Positions 55,653 through 63,350 of a DNA stretch of 64,000 nt are shown here, one piece after another. The stretch's first letter is position 1, and every line of letters begins with the position of its first letter. Both the position numbers and the translations under genes were made by a program. The DNA is from Devosia aurantiaca. Its GTDB lineage: Bacteria > Pseudomonadota > Alphaproteobacteria > Rhizobiales > Devosiaceae. The notes beneath the pieces were generated by a model. It did no database searches. It had not been told where the DNA came from and saw nothing but the letters and a program-made list of their open reading frames with translations. The DNA is taken from the NCBI RefSeq assembly GCF_011058215.1, contig NZ_JAALFG010000004.1, forward strand, positions 186,001 through 250,000, written 5' to 3'.

Positions 55653-55898
55653 ATGCAGATTATCTGGGACGAGCCGAAACGACGCGCGAACTTGCTTAAG
55701 CACGGCTTGGACTTCGCGGACTTAACGCTCGAGTTTTTCGAGGATGCGTATTTCGAAGATGCCAAGTTGGGTCGTCGCTTGGCGGTTGGGTGGCTGAATG
55801 GACGTGGCACAACCGTAGTCCACGTGCAGTATGGCTTTGAAGCAATCTCGGTCATCTCAATGCGCCCTGCGAGCGAGAAGGAGAGAGAAGCATTATGA
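55653..55898 (+). CDS. brnT: BrnT family toxin
   Basis: 81 aa. RelE-fold ribonuclease toxin of the type II BrnT/BrnA system. Signature IIWDEPKRRANLLKHGLDFA (W-D-x3-R-x3-N-x2-K-H-G), DLTLEFFEDAY and VISMRPASEKEREA near the C-terminus. Overlaps brnA by 4 bases. AT content is slightly higher than in the neighbours. Confidence 0.95.
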   Translation: MQIIWDEPKRRANLLKHGLDFADLTLEFFEDAYFEDAKLGRRLAVGWLNGRGTTVVHVQYGFEAISVISMRPASEKEREAL

Positions 55899-56182
55899 AC
55901 AAGGAATTTCGCGAAGGTCTTGGCTTCACCAAGGAGGACTGGGACGCGGTGGACTCCCCAGAACTTACGGATGAGCAACTAGCTGGGCTGAAGCCACTTT
56001 CAGAGTTCGATCCTGAACTCTACGCCCGCATCCGCCGCGCCCGTGGCCGTCCTGCCGTCGCTGCCCCCAAGCAGCAAATATCTCTTCGGCTCGACCCGGA
56101 CGTCATCGAAAAGTTCAAAGCCACAGGAAAGGGTTGGCAAGCGCGCATCAATGATGTTCTGAAGGCGGCAAAACTCGATTGA
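55895..56182 (+). CDS. brnA: BrnA family antitoxin
   Basis: 95 aa. The N-terminal half wraps the toxin; the C-terminal ribbon-helix-helix binds DNA and autoregulates (QQISLRLDPDVIEKFKATGK, GWQARINDVLKAA). Translationally coupled to brnT. Confidence 0.95.
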   Translation: MNKEFREGLGFTKEDWDAVDSPELTDEQLAGLKPLSEFDPELYARIRRARGRPAVAAPKQQISLRLDPDVIEKFKATGKGWQARINDVLKAAKLD

Positions 56183-56192
56183 GGATTTTCCT

Positions 56193-56420
56193 GTGAGCGA
56201 CATCACTGTTACCCAAGCCATCGACGCGATCTACGCCTCGATCCAGAATGGCAATGAAGACCTCGACCTCCACATTGCGGCCCTCAAAGGCGCAATGGCC
56301 AAGGAAGGCGCAAAGGAGGCGACCTTCGAAACCGCCAAGCTCGCACAAGGCAACCGTCAGGGCCGCAAGCTGATGCAATCCTACTTCAAGAAGAAGGGCG
56401 TCACCGTCGCCTTCGTCTGA
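56193..56420 (+). CDS. Conserved hypothetical protein, 75 aa
   Basis: GTG start 10 bases after brnA. MSDITVTQAIDAIYASIQNG, HIAALKGAMAKEGAKEATFE, NRQGRKLMQSYFKKKGVTVA, ending FV. Soluble, helical first half and basic second half. Similar short proteins occur in other Rhizobiales from memory, with no known role. Its position after brnTA may be incidental. Confidence 0.7.
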   Translation: MSDITVTQAIDAIYASIQNGNEDLDLHIAALKGAMAKEGAKEATFETAKLAQGNRQGRKLMQSYFKKKGVTVAFV

Positions 56421-56449
56421 CCCTGGGCGCAACAAGACGCAGGAGCACT

Positions 56450-56478
56450 ATTGAAGCGCGCCCCATTGCCGCCTATCT
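56450..56478 (+). promoter_or_regulatory. RpoH-like (heat-shock) promoter upstream of clpP
   Basis: ATTG (56450-56453), 18 bases, CCTATCT (56472-56478). It matches the alphaproteobacterial sigma-32 consensus CTTG-N17/18-CYTATNT at all but the first position, with TTGAAG extending the -35. It lies 168 bases before the clpP ATG. Confidence 0.5.
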
Positions 56479-56645
56479 GTGCCTTTACCGCCCGTTAAGG
56501 CGGCGTCGCTGCAATCGGCCAGTCGCGCTGATTCGATTTTCCCGGCATGCCATCCTGTCCATCCGAGTGCGCGTTCGGGGCAGGGGCATGCCAAACAACC
56601 AAGCCGTTCCGGTCCGCGACCTGGAGCATGGCCAAGGGGCATACT

Positions 56646-57275
56646 ATGCGGGATCCGCACGATCTTTACATGAACACGCTCGTTCCCATGGTGGTCGAGC
56701 AGTCGAACCGTGGCGAACGCGCCTTCGACATCTACTCACGCCTGCTGCGCGAGCGCATCATCTTCGTGACCGGCGTGGTCGAGGACAACATGGCCTCGCT
56801 GATCGTCGCACAGCTTCTGTTCCTCGAATCGGAAAACCCGAAAAAGGAAATTGCGCTCTACATCAACTCGCCCGGCGGCGTTGTAACGGCTGGCCTCTCC
56901 ATCTATGACACCATGCAGTTCATCCGTCCTGCCGTGGCCACCATGGTCATGGGTCAGGCTGCATCGATGGGTTCGCTGCTGCTCGCCGCTGGCGAAGCCG
57001 GCATGCGCACCTCGCTGCCGAACTCGCGCGTCATGGTTCATCAGCCTTCCGGCGGTTTCCAGGGTCAGGTCACCGACATCCTGATTCACGCTAAGGAAGT
57101 CGAGGGTTTGAAGCGCCGTCTTAATCAGATCTATGAAAAGCACACCGGTCGCACCTACGAGGAAATCGAGAACGCCCTCGAGCGCGATCGCTTCCTGTCG
57201 CCGGAAGAAGCCAAGGCCTTCGGCCTCATCGACACCGTGCTCGAAAAGCGCATCGTCCCCGAGGCAACGGTCTGA
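56646..57275 (+). CDS. clpP: ATP-dependent Clp protease proteolytic subunit
   Basis: 209 aa serine peptidase forming the tetradecameric ClpP barrel. Catalytic triad: Ser in [17 protein letters not shown] (~101), His in [15 protein letters not shown] (~126) and Asp in [15 protein letters not shown] (~175). [20 protein letters not shown] is the substrate-binding loop. The ATG at 56646 gives the family-like [20 protein letters not shown]; upstream codons were excluded. Followed by clpX, 174 bases on. Confidence 0.98.
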   Translation: MRDPHDLYMNTLVPMVVEQSNRGERAFDIYSRLLRERIIFVTGVVEDNMASLIVAQLLFLESENPKKEIALYINSPGGVVTAGLSIYDTMQFIRPAVATMVMGQAASMGSLLLAAGEAGMRTSLPNSRVMVHQPSGGFQGQVTDILIHAKEVEGLKRRLNQIYEKHTGRTYEEIENALERDRFLSPEEAKAFGLIDTVLEKRIVPEATV

Positions 57276-57340
57276 CTTTCGACCCGTTAAGCACAACGCC
57301 CTTGCGCCGTGGACTGTGATCCCGGTGCAATTGCACGCAG

Positions 57341-57437
57341 CCGGAACGATCTTTAAGGTCGTTTCGGCTTAGACTTTCTTTATGCCTTGGGCGTTAGCGT
57401 CGTTGCTAATGTCTAGATTTGGGGGTGCTCAACCCCC
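57341..57437 (+). promoter_or_regulatory. Two hairpins in the clpX leader
   Basis: CCGGAACGA (57341-57349) pairs perfectly over 9 bp (one G-T) with TCGTTTCGG (57359-57367). GGGGGT-GCTCA-ACCCCC (57421-57437) is a second hairpin directly before the clpX Shine-Dalgarno region. No long T-tract follows the first, so it is a poor terminator. The second could mask or set translation initiation. Confidence 0.4.
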
Positions 57438-57449
57438 GGGAGTGACTGG

Positions 57450-58727
57450 ATGTCCAAAGAGACCAATACCGGCGAAACCAGCAAGAATACGCTGTACTGC
57501 TCGTTCTGCGGCAAGTCGCAGCATGAAGTACGCAAGCTGATCGCTGGTCCGACCGTATTCATCTGCGATGAATGCGTTGAACTTTGCATGGACATCATCC
57601 GCGAAGAGAACAAGACCTCGATGGTCAAGTCCTCGGACGGCGTGCCCACCCCTGCCGATATCTGCAAGGTGCTCGACGATTACGTCATCGGCCAGTTCCG
57701 CGCCAAGCGCGTGCTCTCCGTGGCCGTGCACAATCACTATAAGCGCCTCCACCACGCGACCAAGAATCAGGACGTTGAGCTTTCCAAGTCCAACATTCTG
57801 CTGATCGGCCCCACCGGTTCGGGCAAGACGCTGCTGGCCCAGACCATGGCCCGCATCATCGACGTGCCCTTCACCATGGCGGATGCGACGACGCTGACCG
57901 AAGCCGGCTATGTCGGTGAAGACGTCGAAAACATTATTCTCAAGCTCCTTCAGGCTGCCGACTACAACGTCGAAAAGGCCCAGCGCGGCATCGTCTACAT
58001 CGACGAAGTCGACAAGATTTCGCGCAAGTCTGACAATCCGTCGATCACTCGCGACGTTTCGGGCGAAGGCGTGCAGCAGGCCCTGCTCAAGATCATGGAA
58101 GGCACCGTTGCCTCCGTGCCGCCGCAAGGTGGCCGCAAGCATCCGCAGCAGGAATTCCTGCAGGTTGACACGACCAACATCCTCTTCATCTGCGGCGGCG
58201 CTTTTGCTGGCCTCGAGAAGGTGATTTCGGCGCGCGGCGAAGGCTCCGGCATCGGCTTCTCGGCAACGGTCAAGGATCCCAACGATCGCCGCATCGGTCA
58301 GGTGCTTGCCGATGTCGAGCCTGAAGATCTGGTGCGCTTCGGTCTCATCCCCGAATTCATCGGTCGTCTGCCGATCCTTGCCACGCTTGAAGATCTCGAC
58401 ATTCCGGCACTGATCGAAATCCTGACCGCGCCCAAGAACGCCCTCGTGCGCCAGTACCAGCGCCTGTTCCAGATGGAAGACGTGGAACTCACCTTCCACG
58501 AGGACGCCCTCAAGGCAATCGCCGAAAAGGCCATCGAGCGCAAGACCGGTGCCCGCGGCCTGCGGTCAATCCTCGAAGGCATCCTCCTCGACACCATGTA
58601 CGATCTGCCCTCGCTCGAAGGCGTTGAAGAAGTGGTGATCTCGGAGGAAGTGGTGAAGGGCAAGGACGTGCGTCCGCTCTACATCTATTCCGATCGCAAG
58701 AAGGAAGACGCGCCAGCTTCCGCTTAA
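57450..58727 (+). CDS. clpX: ATP-dependent Clp protease ATP-binding subunit ClpX
   Basis: 425 aa AAA+ unfoldase feeding ClpP. N-terminal zinc finger [15 protein letters not shown]...[10 protein letters not shown] (~residues 14-50), Walker [14 protein letters not shown] (~119), Walker [11 protein letters not shown] (~182), the ClpP-binding IGF loop (GIGFSA) and arginine/sensor regions. C-terminal domain [15 protein letters not shown]. Confidence 0.98.
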   Translation: MSKETNTGETSKNTLYCSFCGKSQHEVRKLIAGPTVFICDECVELCMDIIREENKTSMVKSSDGVPTPADICKVLDDYVIGQFRAKRVLSVAVHNHYKRLHHATKNQDVELSKSNILLIGPTGSGKTLLAQTMARIIDVPFTMADATTLTEAGYVGEDVENIILKLLQAADYNVEKAQRGIVYIDEVDKISRKSDNPSITRDVSGEGVQQALLKIMEGTVASVPPQGGRKHPQQEFLQVDTTNILFICGGAFAGLEKVISARGEGSGIGFSATVKDPNDRRIGQVLADVEPEDLVRFGLIPEFIGRLPILATLEDLDIPALIEILTAPKNALVRQYQRLFQMEDVELTFHEDALKAIAEKAIERKTGARGLRSILEGILLDTMYDLPSLEGVEEVVISEEVVKGKDVRPLYIYSDRKKEDAPASA

Positions 58728-58753
58728 ACCAAGCGCGCTCACGAACCAATCCT

Positions 58754-58796
58754 TTACGGCCTCCAGCTTAGATGCTGGGGGCCGTTGCTTTTTTTG
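58754..58796 (+). terminator. Terminator after clpX
   Basis: ACGGCCTCCAGC-TTAGAT-GCTGGGGGCCGT hairpin followed by TGCTTTTTTT. Confidence 0.9.
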
Positions 58797-58814
58797 CGGC
58801 CGCTAGGAGCAGCT

Positions 58815-59980
58815 GTGGACGCAGCCTATTCTCTCGATATGCCGTCCTTGGTCGTGGCGCGCATCGTCAGCGTCATGGTTTTGCCATCGCCGTGCCGATC
58901 ATGACCGTGCGCCGCAATCGCCCCGAAACCGTGCTGTTTTGTTGGTCTCTGGTCATGGCCGTATGCTGCTGGGCCGCAATTCTCGGGGCCGTGGCCACCC
59001 GAAATCTGTTTTTGACCGCCCTCTACGCCGGCTGCATCAGCGGCGTCGTTGCCCTGCAATGGGCGGCCATCGTCACGCTCACAGGCCGCAGGCTCCATGT
59101 TGCCTGGTTCGTCCTGCCGCCGGCCATGGTGGTCGTCGCCATCCTTGCCCTGCAGCTGAACTCCGAGAATGCCGCGCAAGTCAGCGCCGTGATCCTGAGC
59201 TTCCAGCTGGCAGCGGCGGCGATCTTCGTGCTTCGGCACGCGACCAAGGTGGTGCGCACCAACACGGCCTTCCTGATGGCCTTGGGCTATGCCACCTCCT
59301 TTTGCAGTGCCATTGCGCGGCCGATCGAAGCGATCCTCATGCCCGGCGTGCATTTCTCGCCGCTTTCCGGCGAAATGGTCAATTCGATACCGTTTATTGC
59401 CAGTTACGTCGGCACCACGATCATCATTCTGTCCTGGCTGGCAGCGCTTAAGGACCGTGCCGAATCGACGCTTGCCGATCTTGCCTTCCGCGATGAGCTC
59501 ACCCAGCTTTCCAATCGTCGCGCACTGCGGGAGCAGGGACGCAAGCTTTGGACCAGCTCCCGCTGGCAGGGGACCGCCTTCACACTGGTGGCGCTCGACC
59601 TAGACCACTTCAAGCAGGTCAACGATCTCTTCGGTCACGATGAGGGCGACCGGGTGCTGGCCACCTTCGGCGAGGCCATTCGCGCAGCACAGCCCACACC
59701 TCGGATCGCCGCGCGTATGGGCGGCGAAGAATTCTGCCTTATCTATATCGGCGTCGACGCGCGCACTGCGCATGACTTCGTCGAGGATCTGCGCGACTCC
59801 TTCGGCGAAAAGCTCAAGCTCCCGAACGGCCTTCCGGTTCGCTTCAGCGCCGGCATTGCCCAATCCAGCCCAGCCGACGAAAGCATCAACTCCGTGTTCC
59901 GCCGTGCAGACGATGCCCTCTACAACGCCAAGGCCTCGGGCCGCGATTGCACGATCATCGGCTCGGCCCTAGCCGCTTAA
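58815..59980 (+). CDS. Membrane-bound diguanylate cyclase (frame broken once)
   Basis: About 388 aa restored. An N-terminal sensor region of 6-7 helices with no recognised ligand domain precedes a GGDEF domain: RDELTQLSNRRALREQG, LDLDHFKQVNDLFGHDEGDR and the active-site signature ARMGGEEFCLI (GGEEF, compatible with c-di-GMP synthesis). No clear RxxD inhibitory site four residues upstream. The GTG at 58815 follows TAGGAG; the first helix SLVVARIVSVMVFAIAVPIM needs one T added to the TTTT at 58879-58882. Without it the ORF starts upstream inside the clpX terminator, which is implausible. Confidence 0.85.
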
Positions 59981-59996
59981 GACGCCGCCGCCTTGC

Positions 59997-60038
59997 TTGA
60001 CAACCCAACACCGCCCTGAAATATGACGCCCAATATCA
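59997..60038 (+). promoter_or_regulatory. Promoter with RirA-type iron-box (TGA-N9-TCA)
   Basis: TTGACA (59997-60002) is a good -35; AATATG/TATGAC 17-19 bases on is a plausible -10. Overlapping and following it is the dyad ATGA-CGCCCAATA-TCAT (TGA 60024-60026, TCA 60036-60038), the TGA-N9-TCA motif described for the rhizobial iron repressor RirA. It lies just ahead of an iron-siderophore operon, as expected for iron repression. Confidence 0.55.
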
Positions 60039-60053
60039 TAATTGGAGGGCATC

Positions 60054-61040
60054 ATGCTCAACGTGGCCCATATTGCGGCGTCTTTCACCTTTGTCGCCGC
60101 AAGCTTTGTAACCGGCGCTGCGATCGCGCAGGACTATCCGCTGACCATCGAGCATGCCCTGGGCACAACCACGATCGAGGCTAAGCCCGAGCGTATCGTC
60201 ACGGTCAATTGGGCCAACCATGAAGTGCCGCTGGCGCTCGGCGTCGTTCCCGTTGGCATGGCCTTTGCGAACTTCGGCGACGACGACAGCGATGGCCTTC
60301 TGCCATGGGTCAAGGAACGCCTCGATGAGCTTGGCGCCGAAACCCCGGTCCTGTTCGATGAAGGCGACGGCATCGACTTCGAAGCCGTAGCCGCGCTCGA
60401 TCCCGACGTGATCCTCGCCGCCTATTCCGGGCTCGACCAGCAGACCTATGACACGCTCAGCGAAATCGCTCCGGTCGTCGCCTATCCCGAAGCCGCCTGG
60501 TCGACCGACTGGCGCGACATGATCCGCTTTAATTCCATGGGCATGGGCATGGCTGCCGAAGGCGAACAGCTGATCGCCGACCTTGAAGCCGAGATCAAGG
60601 CCGTCGCCGCCGAACATCCGGTGCTCGAGGGCAAGCCGGCAATGTTCATCACCCACCTCGACACCACCAATCTCTCGACGGTCAAGTTCTACACCAACCA
60701 CGACACGCGCGTTCAGTTCTTCGAAGACCTGGGTCTCGCCATGCCGCAGTCGGTGATCGACGCTTCCCAAGACGGCGCCTTCTCCGGTGAAGTCAGCGCC
60801 GAGAATATCGACGCCTTTAACGACGTCAAGCTTCTCGTCACCTATGGCGGCCAGGAATTGATCGACGCCCTCAATGCCGATCCGCTGACGTCCAAGATGC
60901 CAGCCGTCGCTTCGGGTGCCATCGTCACCCTGGGCTCCGACCCGCTCGGTACGGCCGCCAATCCGACGCCGCTTGCTATCTCCTGGGTCCTCAAGGACTA
61001 CGTCAAGCTGCTGGCCGACGCTGCTGCCAAGGCTGAATGA
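60054..61040 (+). CDS. Iron-siderophore ABC transporter, substrate-binding protein
   Basis: 328 aa periplasmic binding protein (FepB/FecB-like, TroA fold). Signal peptide ASFTFVAASFVTGAAIAQ. IEAKPERIVTVNWANHEVPL is the family's first strand, followed by FEAVAALDPDVILAAYSGLD and the C-terminal helix SWVLKDYVKLLADAAAKAE. Start ATG after TTGGAGGGCATC. First gene of an operon with two permeases. The ligand is probably a ferric siderophore or similar, inferred from family and iron-box. Confidence 0.9.
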   Translation: MLNVAHIAASFTFVAASFVTGAAIAQDYPLTIEHALGTTTIEAKPERIVTVNWANHEVPLALGVVPVGMAFANFGDDDSDGLLPWVKERLDELGAETPVLFDEGDGIDFEAVAALDPDVILAAYSGLDQQTYDTLSEIAPVVAYPEAAWSTDWRDMIRFNSMGMGMAAEGEQLIADLEAEIKAVAAEHPVLEGKPAMFITHLDTTNLSTVKFYTNHDTRVQFFEDLGLAMPQSVIDASQDGAFSGEVSAENIDAFNDVKLLVTYGGQELIDALNADPLTSKMPAVASGAIVTLGSDPLGTAANPTPLAISWVLKDYVKLLADAAAKAE

Positions 61041-61047
61041 TCAGGCT

Positions 61048-62079
61048 TTGACCACCACGACTTTGCGGGCGCCCGATCTTGGGCGCCAGACGCGTTTAAG
61101 GCTGTTCTGGCTCTGCGTGGTTCTTGGCCTCGTTGCCATCTGCTGCGCGCTCTCCATCGCCATCGGCGCCCGCAATGTCGGCTTCGGTGACATCGTTGCA
61201 GCCTTTGGCGGCGCCACCGACACAATCGAGCAAGCCGCCATCGCCAAGCGTATCCCGCGCACCGTTCTGGCTGCCCTGGCTGGCGCAGCACTCGGCCTTG
61301 CAGGTGCCGTCATGCAAGGCGTCACCCGCAATCCGCTCGCCGAGCCCGGCATCTTGGGCGTCAACATGGGTGCAGCGCTTGCCGTCGTTATCGGCCTTGC
61401 ATGGTTCGGGTTGGCCTCAGCCCAAGCCTATATCTGGACCGCTATCCTCGGCGCCGGGCTTACTGCGGTTTTCGTCTTCGCCATCGGTTCCTTGGGCCGG
61501 GGCGGACCGACACCGCTGAAACTGGCGCTTGCTGGCACCGCCACCACAATCGCACTTGCGAGCTTTGTCACCGCCGTCATCCTGCCGCGCAACGACATCG
61601 CCGAAGGTGCACGATCCTGGCAGATCGGCGGAGTAGGGGGCACCTCATTTGCCACCATCTGGCAGGTCGTGCCCTTCCTCGTCGTCGGCTTCGGTCTGTG
61701 CCTGCTTTCCGCCCGCAAGCTTAACTCGCTGGCCCTCGGCGACGATCTTGCAGCGGGTCTTGGTGAAAACGTCGTTCTAGCCCGCTGGCTGGCTTCGCTG
61801 GGCGCGGTCATCCTGGCCGGAGCAACGACCGCCGTTTGTGGCCCCATTTCCTTTGTCGGCCTTCTCGTGCCGCATATCTGTCGCCTCATCGTCGGCGTCG
61901 ACCATCGCTGGCTACTGCCATTCTCGGCACTCGGCGGCGCCATCTTGCTTCTCAGTTCCGACGTCATCGGCCGCACCGTCGCCCGTCCTGGCGAACTCGA
62001 TGTCGGCATCGTCACTGCCTTTGTCGGCGCGCCGGTCTTCATCTGGATCGTGCAACGCTACCGGGGCAGGGACCTGTGA
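61048..62079 (+). CDS. Iron ABC transporter permease (FecCD family), FepD-like
   Basis: 343 aa, 9-10 helices. Motifs: RIPRTVLAALAGAALGLAGA, VMQGVTRNPLAEPGILGVNM (the family hallmark), GPISFVGLLVPHICRLIVG and LPFSALGGAILLLSSDVIGR. The start is TTG at 61048, 7 bases after the binding-protein stop. Its TGA overlaps the next start (GTGA). Confidence 0.92.
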   Translation: MTTTTLRAPDLGRQTRLRLFWLCVVLGLVAICCALSIAIGARNVGFGDIVAAFGGATDTIEQAAIAKRIPRTVLAALAGAALGLAGAVMQGVTRNPLAEPGILGVNMGAALAVVIGLAWFGLASAQAYIWTAILGAGLTAVFVFAIGSLGRGGPTPLKLALAGTATTIALASFVTAVILPRNDIAEGARSWQIGGVGGTSFATIWQVVPFLVVGFGLCLLSARKLNSLALGDDLAAGLGENVVLARWLASLGAVILAGATTAVCGPISFVGLLVPHICRLIVGVDHRWLLPFSALGGAILLLSSDVIGRTVARPGELDVGIVTAFVGAPVFIWIVQRYRGRDL

Positions 62080-63125
62080 GCGTTATCCTGCCGATCGAAG
62101 CAAACGAAGTCGCCGCCGTCGCCATCGTGCGGCGCCGCCAGTCTCTGCGGCGCAACCTCGTAACGGCGCTCCTGGCCATCCTCGTCATCGCCGCCTTCGC
62201 CACGACCCTCATGGCCGGCAAATCCTTTGTCGGCCCGCTCGACGTGTGGCAAGTGCTTCTAGGCACCGATATGGGCGGCCTCAACTTCACCGTCGGCCAG
62301 CTGCGCCTGCCTCGCGCCATCCTCTCCATCGTGGCCGGCCTGAGCTTCGGCCTTGGCGGCGTCGCGTCCCAGACGCTCCTGCGCAATCCGCTGGCAAGCC
62401 CCGACATCATCGGCATCTCCAACAGCGCCAGTGCGGCAGCGGTGGTCGCGATCATCGTTCTCGGCCTTGAGGGCAGCGGCGTCGCGCTCTTTGCCGTGGT
62501 CGCAAGCCTCGCCGTCGCGCTCTTTATCTTCCTCCTCTCCTTCCGTCGCGGCGGCTTCGGCGCCAGGCTGATCCTCACCGGCATTGGCGTCTCTGCCATC
62601 TGCCAGTCGATCATCTACTATGTCCTTTCCCGCGCCCCGGTCTGGGATGCTGCCGAGGCGACGCGCTGGCTGGCCGGCAGCGTCAACGGCGCCGCCTGGC
62701 CGCAGATCCTTCCTGCTTCCATTGTCCTGGTCGTCTGCGGCAGCGTGCTCTTCAACCGCGCTAATGCGCTTGAAACCATGCGCCTGGGCGAAGACACCGC
62801 TGCCTCGCTCGGCGTACGCGTCAACCTCTCGCGCATCCTGATCCTCCTCTCGGCCGTCGCGCTGATCGCCTTCGCCACCGCGGCAGCCGGCCCCATCGCC
62901 TTCGTGGCCTTCCTCTCGGGTCCCATCGCCACCCGCCTCGTCGGCCATTCCGGCTCGATGCTTTTGCCTTCAGCTCTGACCGGCGCTCTCCTCGTGCTGG
63001 TCTGTGACTTCGCCGGTCAGTATCTACTCGGCGCGCGCTTCCCGGTCGGCGTCGTCACCGGTGCCTTGGGCGCGCCATATCTGATCTATCTGATCGTCGT
63101 TTCGAACCGCGCTGAGAAGAGCTGA
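62076..63125 (+). CDS. Iron ABC transporter permease (FecCD family), FepG-like
   Basis: 349 aa. Second permease of a heterodimer: RLPRAILSIVAGLSFGLGGV, ASQTLLRNPLASPDIIGISN, ATRWLAGSVNGAAWPQIL and AAAGPIAFVAFLSGPIATRL. GTG start overlapping the previous gene. No ATPase gene follows; lon is next. The FepC-type ATPase and a TonB receptor must be encoded elsewhere if the system works. Confidence 0.92.
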   Translation: MSVILPIEANEVAAVAIVRRRQSLRRNLVTALLAILVIAAFATTLMAGKSFVGPLDVWQVLLGTDMGGLNFTVGQLRLPRAILSIVAGLSFGLGGVASQTLLRNPLASPDIIGISNSASAAAVVAIIVLGLEGSGVALFAVVASLAVALFIFLLSFRRGGFGARLILTGIGVSAICQSIIYYVLSRAPVWDAAEATRWLAGSVNGAAWPQILPASIVLVVCGSVLFNRANALETMRLGEDTAASLGVRVNLSRILILLSAVALIAFATAAAGPIAFVAFLSGPIATRLVGHSGSMLLPSALTGALLVLVCDFAGQYLLGARFPVGVVTGALGAPYLIYLIVVSNRAEKS

Positions 63126-63229
63126 GCCTCCGCATCCGCCTTGTGCGCAAGGCACATCGCTGTTCCCGGCACGGCGTGCACATCTCCTGTGCGTTGACGA
63201 CAAGATGGTCACAAATCGGCAAGGCTTGA

Positions 63230-63257
63230 CTTGCGGAGGGGGTAGGGCACCCTATTT
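63230..63257 (+). promoter_or_regulatory. RpoH-like (heat-shock) promoter upstream of lon
   Basis: CTTG (63230-63233), exactly 17 bases, CCTATTT (63251-63257): a full match to the alphaproteobacterial sigma-32 consensus CTTG-N17/18-CYTATNT, 93 bases before the lon ATG. Confidence 0.75.
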
Positions 63258-63350
63258 ATTAACCGGAATCGACCAGCCTCGCATGATTGGCCGATCGTAA
63301 TACGGGCGCGCTTTCTTCCTTCCTCCGGCGCGCCCCGGAAAGGAAATGTG

